DNA of 64,000 nucleotides from Panaeolus papilionaceus. Its lineage: Eukaryota > Basidiomycota > Agaricomycetes > Agaricales. Shown here one piece after another: positions 35,301 to 48,148 of this stretch. The stretch spans positions 930,001-994,000 of the forward strand of contig JADNRZ010000010.1 of NCBI GenBank assembly GCA_015501605.1. Reading direction: 5' to 3'. Each line of letters starts with the position of its first letter. Position 1 is the first letter of the stretch. A model generated the notes under the pieces. The model was not told where the DNA came from and ran no database searches. It saw nothing but the letters and a program-made list of their open reading frames with translations. The position numbers and the translations under genes are program-made.

Positions 35301-36027
35301 TATGGACTCCCCACGCTCGCCCCTGTCTACTGCAACTGACCCACCGCTCACACCACTTGATATGCATTCGGAGACACAGGTCCCCCAACCGCCAATAATC
35401 GCGCCACAGCCTATCAAAGTGCCAACGCCCATAGTGCCATCAAATTACGGGTATCCGCAAGCCTCGACCTCATCAAGCATGCTCGGTAATGCCCCGATGC
35501 GCTCAACGTCCAAGCCGGAAGTCCAGACGCAAGTGCAAGCTCAGTCACAAGCACAAGTCTTGCGCCCGATGCCGCTCATCATACCCATCACGAAGGCGCA
35601 GGAGTACCAAGCATTTGCAGGACTGACGGAAGGATGGGATGGCGTGTTTCAAGAGGTTCCAGCATATCCGTACGGCTCCCAGCGACACCATACTGATTCT
35701 GCTGCTGTTTCTAGCCCTGGCCAACAACCTCAATTGCAACATCAGATCCATACGCAGGCCCAACACCCACCGCAGCAACACCATTTTACTGCACTGGTCT
35801 ACCCGCCGAATACGCCGGATATGCACCAGATAGCTTCCACTTCTCAGCAGCTACAACGGCACCCTTCATCGGAGGGAGACAATGGGCGTATGCTTGACGG
35901 GCAGTGGTCATCATCGCTACTAATGCAACAACAGCAGCAACATTACGCTCCGCTCAGGGACTCGGAATCGTATCCTCTGCCGAAACCGGGTAAACCTTCA
36001 TCTAGACCTGAAGATAACCTTTATTAA
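32347..36027 (+). CDS. Zn2Cys6 fungal transcription factor
   Basis: DNA-binding regulator of the Gal4-type class. Thirteen exons join exactly to 920 residues. The zinc cluster (about residues 49-77) reads CAECRRLKIRC, then DRNIPCSTC and VKRGCGALC, with all six cysteines. A linker with FVLAATEHL and a short coiled-coil-like helix (LRNNLQKLESRMRCLEDAL) should mediate dimerisation. The fungal-specific middle domain follows (LHLMSVYHDMSGKE, TYDRRVYFWNLMGSILW, LLNGRPSSM, LHRPYF). The last 250 residues are rich in Gln, Pro and Ser, like an activation region. Exon 3 (32697-32724, 28 nt) and exon 7 (33925-33934, 10 nt) are micro-exons needed to keep frame. Targets are unknown. It lies about 6 kb from the triterpenoid-type block but is separated from it by five unrelated genes. 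Confidence 0.9.
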
Positions 36028-36602
36028 ACAACGCTGGTCGACAACAGCCCCCCCTCCTATCTAACAAATTTCCACGTTAATTTCAGGGCGACGACAATCG
36101 GACAAGACACGCACGAATTCTTGCTGGTACCAAATCCTTTGATCGTCTGCACCCCCCTTCACGATTATGAACCCCACTGTATCAAGAACTGGACCGTTTC
36201 GTTCACGCATTTCACCCTCTCCCATAACATATCAACCCAACATATCAACCCCCATGTATCCCAACGCGACAACCAACCAACTGTATCATTGACCAGCCAG
36301 CAACACAGATCCTAGAGATGGTGTTGGAAGAGAAGCAGCAGAACTTTTTTTAAATATGATAATGGCTTGTTTCTCGCCATCCCTATCTTACCAATGTATC
36401 TTACAATCCCACTTTTTTTAACCGAACATTCCTCTCTGTTATCATAGATGATAATGTAGCATATTTAGACTCCGGATTATTAATGGTGTCTGTTTCCTGA
36501 ATTATTCATATTGTCTGCCCGTTTGATAAAACACGAAGACTTACATCTAAATGTCGAAGTAGGAACGACACTTGATATGGTCGGACTGGTCACTGTCAAG
36601 CC
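36028..36602. other. intergenic between convergent genes
   Basis: 3' flanks of the Zn2Cys6 gene and the small cysteine-rich gene. AT-rich, with no coding feature seen. Confidence 0.5.
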
Positions 36603-37032
36603 TCATGTGCCAGGCGGTCCAGCAGAGCTACCCGGAGCACCCATCGCCGGCGACGAAGTGGGCTGTTCAGACTGAACAACAGCACTGGGGTCTCTGGTCT
36701 TCTCCATATCCTTAGCAACCTGTTCTTCAAAGGCGTCGTCGTCGAACGACTTGTTACAGCACGATCCACAGCATCCAGCTGTATTGTTTGATCCACCGGA
36801 ACCCCAGGTCCCTATCCAGCAACCAGTTCTCGTCAGATTGTGATTGATGAGACGTACGGTGAAGAACAATGAGCACTCACCTGTCGTGCACCAGTTGGTC
36901 AACGCGCCAAAACCGCATAACGCTGAAACATGATCGTGAATAAGCGACCAGTACTCTGTTGTTAAAAGCTATAGTCCTACTGAATATTCCACAGCAAGCA
37001 CCGCAGCAGTCAGCTAATGCTCCGTCCGACAT
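36603..37032 (-). CDS. small cysteine-rich protein with paired CCGxCC motifs
   Basis: Function is unknown. Three exons (37032-36981, 36922-36881, 36811-36603) join to exactly 100 residues. There are two similar cysteine clusters, CCGACCG near residue 9 and GCCGSCC near residue 44, with CGFGALTNWC between them. An acidic stretch (FDDDAFEEQ) and a Ser/Pro/Gly-rich tail follow. No signal peptide is present, since the protein begins MSDGALADCC, so it is probably intracellular. Clustered cysteines of this kind could be palmitoylated for membrane attachment or bind metal; both are inferences. Similar short proteins are, to my recollection, common in mushroom genomes. Codon-exact splicing supports a real gene. 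Confidence 0.75.
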
Positions 37033-37546
37033 TATGGCGTGATAAGGACGTTATAATAAAGGTGATGAAGAACGTTGCGGTTGAAGGTTAAGTGAGGAAT
37101 GGACTGAAGATTTCGTGGGTCATGGTGGTATACATAAAAAGAAGCCTGTACAGCCCTGACGGGTTGTTTACACGGCAACCTATAACCGACCTTCAAAAAA
37201 GTCCACAAATAGTACTCATCCATCAAAAATCATCGCTCAAAGTATTTGCGAACAATGAAAATCTGTTAAAATTGGACATTAGGTGAACAACTTGAAACCC
37301 AGATAATAAAGCTCCGGTGAAAATGACAACGAGCGCAACTAATCCATGCTACAGTTTGGAACTAAATGAGAACGGATCCGAACTACACAAAAGTCTAAAT
37401 CGAGGTAGTTGTGCTTAAGAACTCCACGAGTGGAGCATGAGCCCTTGACTTGCGCTTGACCAGGTAGCGATTGTATTCAATACTAAGTAAGAGGGATTCA
37501 AGAGTCCAAGTTGGTAGAGTGTAAATTCCGCAGCCTGCCTCGTGGT
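37033..37546. other. intergenic
   Basis: Upstream region of the small cysteine-rich gene and 3' flank of the tubulin cofactor C gene, both on the minus strand. No coding feature was recognised. Confidence 0.5.
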
Positions 37547-38707
37547 TTATGGCGGAGTTATCGTTGACAAGATTGAGGAAAGACGTTCCAAGGAAGCACT
37601 ACCTCCGTGCCGGAGCGTAATTAAAGATGTTTTAATTGATTCATTGGTGCTTTCATCCAGAATAGAATAGTGGGGAGATGGGGTAGGACGGATGTGTGAG
37701 AAGTCTTGGACTGTTGGTAGAGTTTCTTGAACATCCAGTGACGGGACGGTGAGAGACGATGGATATGTGGCGAATCGAAGATTATTGCAATCTTCTATAA
37801 TAGGGTTAGAGCCTATGGAAAGGAAAATATCGACCCTCGTGGAGGTATGCATTCTAAACTGTGGTGGAAATCAGTCTTGCCAGTCAATATTTTATAAAAA
37901 CGCCATTCAGCCTTCCCACCTGATGACATCCTAGGACGAGAATGCAGTTGACAATGTCGTGTAGTAACGCACTGCCTCCAACCAAAGGGAGTAATATTAC
38001 ACAGTTGGTGACATTGCGAATATGCAACGCAGAAAGTTCAAGCTGCTCGCCGCTAGAAGGGGTGGTATCTCCTCCTTCAGGGCTCGGAAGTAAATCGATG
38101 ATGCAGTCCTTAACATCTGATACAGAGAGGTCTGTTCGTTGAGTGTGCTCTGGAAGATTGCTCCTCGTAATATACTGGTTTTCTCGGTTCGACAGGGTGA
38201 GTATGGAAGAGCCTATTGTTGTACGTGAAGTATTAACAGGCGCGGGGGTTGGTGTCACGACAGGCGCTGCGGTTGAGACGGAGGGTTCCACAGCAGCCTT
38301 CTTCTTAAAAGAAAATTTTCCCTTGGAGGACGAAGATGGCCTCAGTAGTTCTATGGACTTTTCTATTCCCTTCAATTGCTGTATAGTTGGTAGTACAAAT
38401 CAGAATTCAGGAACGTCTTGACGATTAGAAGGTCACCAACAAGTTCATATTGTTTCTGATCGTAGCTTGGGATAGAGCCAGTCGCGTCTGCCAGAGCTCT
38501 GGTAGCTTTAGCAAGTAAAATAGACAATTCTGTTATGGTTTCTTGAGTGACAGATCCTCCCGATTTCGCGCTTTCAATCCGCGATTCTAAATCTACGAAG
38601 AATCGGTCAGCTAACACTCAATTTAAGCACGATGCTTGCAAACCAGACCGCATTGCTTGGAATTGCGTTGTAAAATTTTGAGAGAATGTCCATGTTGGCG
38701 TTTCCAT
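37547..38707 (-). CDS. TBCC: tubulin-folding cofactor C
   Basis: Late step of alpha/beta-tubulin heterodimer assembly, where cofactor C triggers GTP hydrolysis by beta-tubulin. Four exons (38707-38644, 38610-38441, 38378-37920, 37858-37547) join to 334 residues. The N-terminal third is helical (QELQ-like spectrin-type region with ELQLKGIEKSIELL across a junction). The C-terminal TBCC domain is a beta-helix with repeating hydrophobic strands (VSDVKDCIIDLLP, IRNVTNCVILLP, DIVNCILVLG). QFRMHTS supplies the catalytic arginine of the family QxRxH motif, followed by IGSNPIIEDCNNLRFA. The first intron would be only 33 nt, which is short but the only choice found that keeps the frame. It shares a 235-bp divergent promoter with RBX1. 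Confidence 0.9.
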
Positions 38708-38942
38708 ATTGCCAGACAGGTATAACGCGTAAAACCGAAGAGTAGATGGTAGATTGGTAGAAACCAGAGTAGAACTCAGGGGTATTACAATTTAAGTCTG
38801 TTTACTTTCAAACCTTTAGCCAAGCAAACTCATTTAGGGACAACTGTAGTGCCACTGGACGTGACTCCCATAGCGCCCTGATTCTTCAACTTGATCCAAC
38901 ACCACATCCTTGATTTCCACTTGACCACTAAATTGTATAGAA
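38708..38942. promoter_or_regulatory. short divergent promoter of TBCC and RBX1
   Basis: Only 235 bp separate the start codons of two housekeeping genes on opposite strands, so they very likely share a promoter. No TATA box was evident. Confidence 0.6.
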
Positions 38943-39623
<681 letters not shown>

Positions 39624-40576
39624 TATCCAAGTCGCTCTGTTTTCCTTTTTGCCACTGCGTTTCTTCTCTTGTACATTATATTTTCCTGCAATCAATGACC
39701 ACCATTAGATCACATGTGGGACCCCGCTGAGCAGTTGTATCTCAAAATAAGGGTCATGGGTTTCGTCAACTGTTGTTGACTGCCATATTTTTGCGTCGTT
39801 TTTAATGCTACTAATTCGCCGAACTTATCGTCTTTTCCTTTAGAGACCATTGGGCCCTTCTCACCACGTGTTGTTAATTTCGTCCGTAGCGCTACCTCGC
39901 AAGACTATTATAACTCCGGCGTACGCTCGTCTGATCCAAATTCAGCCCTCAGGAAAACAAAGAACAAAACCTATTCCAAACAGCCGCTAAGTACTTCTTT
40001 GTACACCTTGACAAGTTCCGACCTGCCACCATCAATGTATTGCCTCGAACCAGACCACAGCACAATGACATAAGATCGAGGTAAGTCAGACCGTAATCAC
40101 CGACTACAATCATTCGGAATGACGGCCTATCAGCCAGCTTTTCAATAGTGACGTCCCTGCTCTATTCCCGACACTTTGTGGAGGTGTATATCAAATCCAT
40201 CCCGTCCACAATAACCCTTGTTGGTGCTACTCGTCATTCAGAAAAGTTCCAGGTCAGGTGGGACAGGGCAATGAAGACATGGAACCACTGACATGCACTT
40301 TTAGATCTTGGTGGCTGGCATGCATCGCCTAGATCGCACATAAGCTCGGTGACTCTGGCGCTAGGAAACATCCACAGAAATTCAATTGATGATGCGCCGT
40401 GGCGTCGTCACTTGAATGTTGCACGATACCCACCAGCATTCATACACTACGTCTGACAGATTGATTGGTCCTCCGGATATATTTCATACCGTAAAGCACA
40501 GGACTATAAGACATGCCACGCACTATTTCAAGGCCCTCCTCGTCTTTCTGTCTACCCGCTTTGATTCCCCACAAAA
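39624..40576. other. intergenic
   Basis: 3' flank of RBX1 and promoter of the F-box gene. No coding or RNA feature was recognised in these 950 bp. Confidence 0.5.
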
Positions 40577-41886
40577 ATGGACGACATCCCCCAGGAATTG
40601 ATCAACCACATCACTTCATTTATTAAAGATGATAAAGAAACTCTTCGCAACGCCATGCTTGTTAATTTCCGCCTAAATCATTCCTCCACCACACATATCT
40701 TTCGCACTCTGGATTTGACCGTCCATCCAGCGTCAGAGCCCTGTGCGAACGGTTCTCATCTCCAGCGCCATGTCCGTTTTCAAAAGCTCTGGAACCTGAT
40801 TCATTCTAATCAACACATCTCAAACGCCATTCAAGTAGTGGAAATAGGCGACCTAGACCGCCTATCAGAAGCCGAGCGCCAGTTTGTCTTCCCCATTTTT
40901 TGCACCATCTTGGACAGTCTGCCAAGAGTCAACTCTCTCGTCCTGCGCAATCTTTGCTTTCCTCGCCTACCAAGCAACCTGCAAGACAACATCTTTCGAA
41001 AACTCGCGTCCCCAACTTTGGAGAATCTGAAAGTATGGAACTGCCAGTTCTCCAAACTTGGGGATTTCCTGCGCTTCTTGAACGATCAGTGCGTGATCCG
41101 ATCCCTTCATATCGCGGTACTAAAGGAATCACCCTTGGCCGCCGGCCAACCCTCTCCACTGCATGTTGCCCACCACGAGGAAACTAGAAGAAATCCTAGA
41201 AGGAAGTTGGAATCTCTCACCATCGAGAAGGATTCACCCACTACCCTTGTAGATGCCCTCAGCCCATCGACAACTGCTCCGAGGGCTTTTGATTTGACGT
41301 GCATCAAACATCTGGTATTAAGCGGCATTCAAGACTTCCCGGCGGCGAACAGTCTGTTGAGGATCATAGGTGGCTCTCTCGAGTCGCTTGAGCTCTCGTG
41401 TCCAGCGTGTAAGTTAGCGTTTATTCATTTCGCAAACAGCAGAGTGACTGATGGATGAGTGGGTCTGTGACAGTCCAGCTATCCCCCCGAGATGCACAAC
41501 CACCTCTGCTTGACCTTCAGTTCAATGCAAACCTCGTAAATCTCCGGATATCGTCGTTGCAGTGGACGGGAACCCTATGTCCTGCACATCGGATAAGCAA
41601 CCTTTTCCGAAACGTTGTCACGCTCTCCAAACTTAGAGATATTCAGCTGGTGCTTACCGCATGGATCAGACGCACATCCATATCGCTTGCGTATGAAGAG
41701 TGGATAGACCTTGATCATCTGCTCGCTAGCGGTTCATTTCCTTCACTGCAATCGGTGGGGCTTATCATTCATGGAAGCAATCTGCCCCCTAACATCAGGC
41801 CAAAGTCATCGGAGCTGGTAGCTTATTTCCCAAAGCTCAATCTCGCAGATAAAATTGGTATCAAGTGGCACGATGATAAGGAATGA
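40577..41886 (+). CDS. F-box domain protein
   Basis: Two exons (40577-41408 and 41474-41886) join to 414 residues. The protein opens MDDIPQELINHITSFI, followed by RNAMLVNFRLNHSSTTHIF, the standard fungal F-box pattern for Skp1 binding. The rest has loosely spaced leucine-rich strands (VNSLVLRNLCF, LENLKVWNC, IKHLVLSGI, LESLELSC, LVNLRISSL) that would present a substrate surface. The target is unknown. It belongs to a very large, rapidly changing family in mushrooms. The splice choice (T then GTAAGT, resuming after GACAG) keeps the LRR frame open. Confidence 0.8.
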
Positions 41887-42291
41887 AGAAGGCTGGGATT
41901 GAATATTCTGCCTAAAATATTTCATATCTTCACATTTGACTTGAATGCGCCATTCATTGGGCTGGATTACGTCGACATGCTTTTGGGTTTGGCAGTTGCT
42001 GGGAAATAACACGTCGAAGATACCGCGAGGACCTTAGCCGAGCAACGAAAACCTGGCTTATATTGCCTACAAAAGGTAATGACAAGGGTATTACATCGTA
42101 CAATAAATTTCAATATTTAAATACAACGTTGTTGAGGTTGCAGGTTACGTGACGGTGATGGTCGCAATGTGGCATAGATTTTGAATTTTCTGTCTCGAAT
42201 GGGCAATGTGAACCGGAAGGGGCGGATTCTGAAGGAACAGACTTGGCTTCGGGAACGAGAAACTATCCCGACGTTGGCAAGTTCATTTCCC
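41887..42291. other. intergenic between convergent genes
   Basis: Shared 3' flank of the F-box gene and the oxidosqualene cyclase gene. No feature was recognised. Confidence 0.5.
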
Positions 42292-45074
42292 CTACTGTTT
42301 CAGGGCAAGTAGATAGTGGTGTGCTTTGCCCAACATCCAGATGGGGAAGGAAAACTTGAAGTTGGGATAAGCGATTGCGCAAGTCTTGTTGAACACACCT
42401 TCAATCGCTTCTTGAGCCCATGATCCATCCTACGCGCAACAAAAATTAACATAAATGAAAATAATGTAGACATGTCCAGTAATTACTCACTTGCTTTTGC
42501 CTGGACATGACGAGGTGGACACCGTTTTTGATCGGTTCAGCATGTGGGTATTTCGCATACATGAGGGCCATGACAGCCCAACAGGTCTGTACGACTTGTG
42601 TGTTCTCATGCTCCACCCATTTGTTCAGTTCGCACGACTACAAAGATGAAGTGAGACGTTAGGAAGTCGTCGTCATGCGCAGAACTGAATAGCGAGACCT
42701 TGTAGCTTTCGCCCCACCCTCCATCGTCTCTCTGGTGATCCAGAAGGAAGTTGCACGCTTTGCGGGCACGAGGACTGCTCTCGAATGTTTCTCCCGCGAG
42801 TGATAGACTTTCGAGTGCAAACATCGTGGCATAGGTGAAACAAATGCCCCAGGAGCCAACCCAGCCTCCTTCCGGAGTCTGTTCACTATGAAGGTATTTG
42901 ATGGCCCTCTTGATTGTAAGACTAAAGGGTTGATTCCCCAGTCAATCATTAATCTATAATATGATATTAAAAAGGGGAGATGGGACGCACTCGATATCTT
43001 TGGAGCGATATTCAGGGACATGTTTTGCAAAGATCGAAAGCGAGGTAATAACGGATGTCGTGCACTCCGGATAACAAAACTCCGTCATGATGTTCGCTGC
43101 GGGCACAGGTGTTAATAACGCCCTGAGACGAGGAAGCGAAATCAACACCCACCGAAGACTTCCGCAGGGTTTAACCTTTCAAGCCAAGTGGGTCCCCTGA
43201 TTAATTCATAACTTGCAAAGCCCCCGCTAGGGTTTTGCAGAGAAAGCAATATGTCGACGGCATCACACATACGATCTTTCGAGACTCGAGGCTGGGTATA
43301 ACTGGAAGGATTTTCTCAAAGCGCGTTCATGTGATGACGTGAAGCGTACTCACTCGACGTCAAATTGGAGAAACATCACGGACTTCAATGCTTCTGCTGT
43401 GCAATCGCTAACAGTGTACCCCTGTTCCTTCGTGCTAGATCGGAAATCAATAAATCGTTGCATACTCCAGATCTGAATCTCACCTGAAGGGCCAGGCGCC
43501 CTTTGTAGCGTGTCGATAGTTGGTGTGATGGTGTAAAGGATTGGCAGTCATTTGGGCTTCACCCAGCCATTCCAGCGCCTTGACGAGGCTTGGTTTGTTG
43601 TCCTCGATATTTCCTAAGCCAGTTTCTACAAGGGCCTGAGTGATGAAGCATATATCCCAGAGTTGGCTCCCATTGGTTCCCGACATGAGCATTCCCTCTG
43701 GTGTCATCCAATAAAAATCATCCCGCTTTGCTTCATGAAGTTTGGCAGCCTTGCTATCCCGGCCCTCAACATGGACACGACAAATGAGGTTGAGCATTTT
43801 GGGGATTGGACCGACGGTTTGATAACCAGTATTCTCGTCTTCCATGACGATGAGGTCATAGACGCGTTCCAAAGCAGCGCGTCGGACAGTGGGAATAGGG
43901 CAGTACTCATAAGCCACTGAGAAGGCATTCAAAAAATTAAAAAGAGGCGAATGGGGGACATAAAGATCGACTTTGTTGATGTTGTTCCTTTGAGCAGGCC
44001 AGTTTATTGAATAATAATCTTCAGGGTAAAGTTCCTGGAATCATCGATGAGGGCGAGAAAAAACTGTTGAAATAAGTCCAAGCTTACCTCGCGCAAGGAG
44101 AGTATGAGGTCATTTTCTGGATGCTTATATCTAATCCCATACAAGTAGCTCATGCCAATATGGACAGTCCTTGTGTGGATCCACCAGCGACTAGGATGGA
44201 TTGGCGCCCAGTCAGGTAGAAGCCTACATTGAAAACGAGTGAGCTAAGGTTGCTATACAGTCGAAAACCGTCCACTAACCAAACCTCAGGAGCGACGGGA
44301 TTGTTCCCTTCCCAGTCATAGCAATTCAGGACGCTAAGCCAGAATTTCCCCCAGGATGGCAGCGAAGTACAACCACCTAAAATTGGATGAGCAACACAGA
44401 AGTCAATGGGCCTGGTTACACGAACCGAGCTTGTGAAGTGTGTTCCTGGCCTTGACGCAGAATGGGTGGTCTTTGGAAACGCCTAAAAGCCGTAAAGATG
44501 CATAGGTCAAACCAGTCCCAAAGACCGTCGAATGTCCTTCAACATGTCTGATGGATGTCAGGACGAAAGTGGTTCCCTAGAAAGGACAGTGTCTTACATT
44601 CCCCATCCACCGTCCTCGGGATGTGCTCTGTTCATAAAGTAACGAATTATCTCCAGACGTTCTTCTTGCCGGAATCCCATGCCGGCCACATATGATCCAA
44701 TAACGAGGCCCGGAACGAGAATCATGGGCCCGCCATATTCACCAGCCCAATGACCATCCTCAGCTTGGAGCAACTTGTAAAATTTATAACCGTTTTCTGC
44801 AGCCTCTAGAGCAGTCTTTGCACGAGGTAAATCTTGGGCGCTCTGCAACACACGAAAATCAGTATAGCCTTCAACGACACATACTAGATTAACTGACCGT
44901 CTTCAGACCTAACCAGAACTTTGTCACGTCGTCCTGAGGCCATGTTTCAAGCTCGTCGTCGGTGCTAAGATAATGCCAGGTCTGACGACCACCCTCAGAA
45001 ATACGCAATCGCCAACGCGAATAATCAGTAAATGGTTGAGCACCAGAAGTCGGAATGTCGAGTGGTTCCCACAT
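42292..45074 (-). CDS. oxidosqualene cyclase (lanosterol synthase type)
   Basis: Cyclises 2,3-oxidosqualene to a tetracyclic triterpene, usually lanosterol; membrane-associated at the ER or lipid droplets. It is split by many short introns, and I read about 720 residues from [11 protein letters not shown] to the stop at 42292-42294. Key features are the acid motif SDCTAEA (about 43410), the RWWIHTRT active-site segment, [10 protein letters not shown], and several QW repeats ([58 protein letters not shown]). All parts expected of a working cyclase were found. It is followed on the same strand by two P450 genes, with a third further on, which suggests a specialised triterpenoid role. It could equally be the housekeeping ERG7; sequence alone does not decide. 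An upstream in-frame ATG (45152) is possible but less like relatives. Confidence 0.92.
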
Positions 45075-45955
45075 GTTGATTACTTGGATTTCGGGACATT
45101 CGAGGCTAACTTCACCCTCATTATAAATGAGATTACATGTGGCTTCGCACAAAATAGAATCTGACGATAATCCGAGAGTTCAGGACACAGAAAGCAGACA
45201 AACCAGCTGATAGTTTGTTTTGGCTCACAGATGACCAAATTGAATACCGGTTCGGCTACCGCCGCCATTGAGCTTGTCGTGGTGGATGATGGTAAGTCGC
45301 CCACGTAATAATTGTGGTGGACCCGGTTATCCCGTTATCTGAGCTGCCAGGCCTGTACATAGATTTGCTGTAGTCCCAATGTAGTCCCCTTCTCAATCCT
45401 AGGATGTTTGTAACAATTTCATGAAACGGACTCGGGATGGACCCACATGGAGGCGCTGAGATTTTACCATTTGGCAAGATTTGTCCAGGGATGGACTAGT
45501 AGACTACCGGCAATCTCTTACATATATACCATATGCCCTATACGGTGACGCCACCAGCCATCTGCGGCCAACGATCATCTGAAAGGAGTACCAGTATGTT
45601 TGCTAGACAAGTCATTTGACCAGTCGTACTAGGTTACTAAGTAGCACCTCGGGTTCGAAGGTTCGACTTTATGGCGTCTTGAAGAACGTTCCTACTTTTA
45701 TTGCATTCGCACTAGTTGGGCCAGAGGCTGACTCGTAATTCGATATTGGTTCGACAGCAATGAAATGCTTAGTACGTTGAATCTCAAATTGTACAAACTA
45801 TCCTAGTATCTACATACATTCAGAACGCAGGAAAAATATTACAGAAATGTGCCCCCAGCTAATCAAGTACCAACATTGTTTATATCCGTTTCGGGTGGGT
45901 CGTGCACCGGTGCCCCTTCGAACGTTGAGCATCATTATATCAATCGGCAGTATGA
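45075..45955. other. intergenic, cyclase promoter
   Basis: Upstream region of the cyclase and 3' flank of the first P450. GGTTCG occurs twice in direct order at 45652-45665. No coding exon was assigned; a 5' non-coding exon of the cyclase is possible. Confidence 0.45.
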
Positions 45956-48148
45956 TTAGTCGTGCATGGATTCCCGAATGAGTTGCTCGACCTCCTTGCA
46001 TCGAGGCTCGAATGAAACATTAAAGTCCGCTGGGACGCTACAGTGATGATTTAACATGTTAAGAAGCTGAACCAATATCAACAGGGCTAAATCTCACCGC
46101 AAGAAATCGTACACGAATGGGTGATCTGGACCAGCTGTTTCGTCGACGCGCTTAAAATTGAAGGTGGCCAACAGAGAACTGATGGCCATCCAGACAGAGT
46201 TTCGAGCCAAGGCGCGCCCAGGACACACTCTGCATATATGATGAGTATAATAGAAAAAATAAGCGGGGAGAACCAATCGCACCTGCGACCAAAGCCAAAG
46301 CAAGTGGTCTCCGGATCAGGAGCCGAGGGATCGAGTTTACCGTCGGCAGTCAAGTAACGTTCTGGGTTGAAAATTTCTGGATTACTGAAGTAATTCTCGT
46401 CGTGCATGCAGGCCCTTTCAGGGAGGAGGGTCAATCGAAGCTTGTTTAGAGTTCATCAACGAAGGTGATCTCACCAGATGTTACCAATTATATTCGCTCC
46501 TTTAGGGATTCGATACCCTCTATACGTTAATTCCTCAGTGGCGATGTGCGGGAAGGCTTATAGAAGATGGTTAGTTACTTGAGGTGCCAAGAGATGAGCC
46601 AACCTACCCATTGGAGAGGGCTCCCTCCATCGGAGACACTCTTTCACGACTGCAGAAACATAGGGAAGTGATTCCTGGTCAACGAAGTGAGGGAGATTTC
46701 CGAGCCCAATGACTCGGTCGAGCTCCTCTTGGGCTTTTTTGACGACATGCGGGTGATGGAGGAATGTCAAAATTGCATTAGACACAGCGGACATAGTCTG
46801 AATTATAATAGGCATCAAAAACGATAAATTAGCCTCGAACGTGGGCTTACCGTGTCAGCACCCCCAGCAAACATACTTGCTGCGACCTGTTTGATGTTTT
46901 CTTCTTGCTCTTCAACATTGACGTCCGTCTCCATGTCTCCAAGAGCTTCCGAAATGAAGGAGACCTTTGCAGTTCCGTTTTTCTGTGAAATGGCAGTGAG
47001 AATGGTGCTATCGATAAGCCACAAAGGTAATTGACTGACTATATCTTCTTTCACATCAGCAAACGGAATATTGCAAAATTTCTCTGCACATTCGCGCCAT
47101 ATACGACCTTGTCTCTGGAACCCAGCGCCAGGAAACCATTCCGGGACGAATCTGAGAATTGGAATAAAGTTGACTAAGAATGCACCAGGCCGGAGGGCGA
47201 ATGCGAGAAGAGGGTGGATAGCATCGGTTGCCAGACGAATGTATTTGTGCTTCGAGCTCGTCACCTCTCGTCCGTATGCAACAGTAATCACCACCTCCCC
47301 AGAAAGCCTGCATCGGATGTCAACATATAAGACGTAATTAAACTTGCACAGCAGAACTCACAGTCGAAGGTCACCCATGACATCTTTCGACTTGTTCAGA
47401 AAGCTTAAAAGCATGCGACGAGTAGCCCGGACCTGATAAGGCCAGTATTTGGAAACTGCAGATGGCCCGAGTTGTTGGTAGAAGAGCGCACGGTGATTTT
47501 TCCTAAAGAAAACTTAGGGGTTAGTAACACGAAATGATGGCATCTTCGGAGAAGCAGAAGCATTTGCTTACCATCGCTCAGCTAAAAATAAGGCACAGAT
47601 CAGCGCACTAGAACTACATAGAAGATGAGGTGAGCGCTTACTGTAGTTCTGAAAAGCGACTGCCCATTCCCATGCTATGATGTATCGTAGAAAAGGAACG
47701 TAAGGCCTGCAGGACATAAACACCGGGGATTGGTTTAGAACGAAGCCAATATTTGTGATTAATCGCTACCTACCTGTCGGAAGTAATCAGAGACTGCTTA
47801 TCGAGGACAGCCTCCACCGCCTCGTTTGTGTTGAGAACCACGATAGTATTACCCAACACTTCGAAGGAGATGATATCAGAGTCTGTGTAAGGATGAGTGT
47901 CAGCATTCAGAAAGTTGCGACAAAAGAGCGTGCGAGATCGAACCAAGGTCCTTGCTCAGTTGGTGAAACCCAATCCATTGTTGTGTCAAAGGTATAGTGA
48001 ATAGGTGACCGAGCAGGGGAAGCCGTTTGGGCCCAGGAGGAAGGGGAAGGGAACCAGAATTCTTCAGCTGTTTGCTGATAAGCCATGTAGCAGCAGATAT
48101 AGCAGCCAAGGCGAAGGCGGTGATGTACTGTGGGTTGCTCGTTGTCAT
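45956..48148 (-). CDS. cytochrome P450 (1 of 3), O-methylsterigmatocystin oxidoreductase-like
   Basis: Haem monooxygenase, probably anchored in the ER by its N-terminal hydrophobic helix (TAFALAAISAATWLI) before the proline hinge LPLPPGPKRLPLLG. It is multi-exon with short introns; the stop is at 45956-45958. Motifs in order are WFPGAGF, the I-helix AGGADT (about 46855), the K-helix KECLRW (ExxR), FNPERYL, and the haem loop FGFGRRVCPGR assembled across an intron near 46230. All residues needed for activity are present. A TATAAATA box lies about 55-62 bp before the start codon. It is next to the cyclase, on the same strand, and related to the two following P450s, so it may oxidise the cyclase product. 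The substrate is an inference. Confidence 0.9.

Noticed and set aside
32347..36027. Zn2Cys6 protein as the pathway regulator of the cyclase/P450 block
   Set aside because: Separated by five unrelated genes including RBX1 and tubulin cofactor C; no shared site with the P450 promoters was found.
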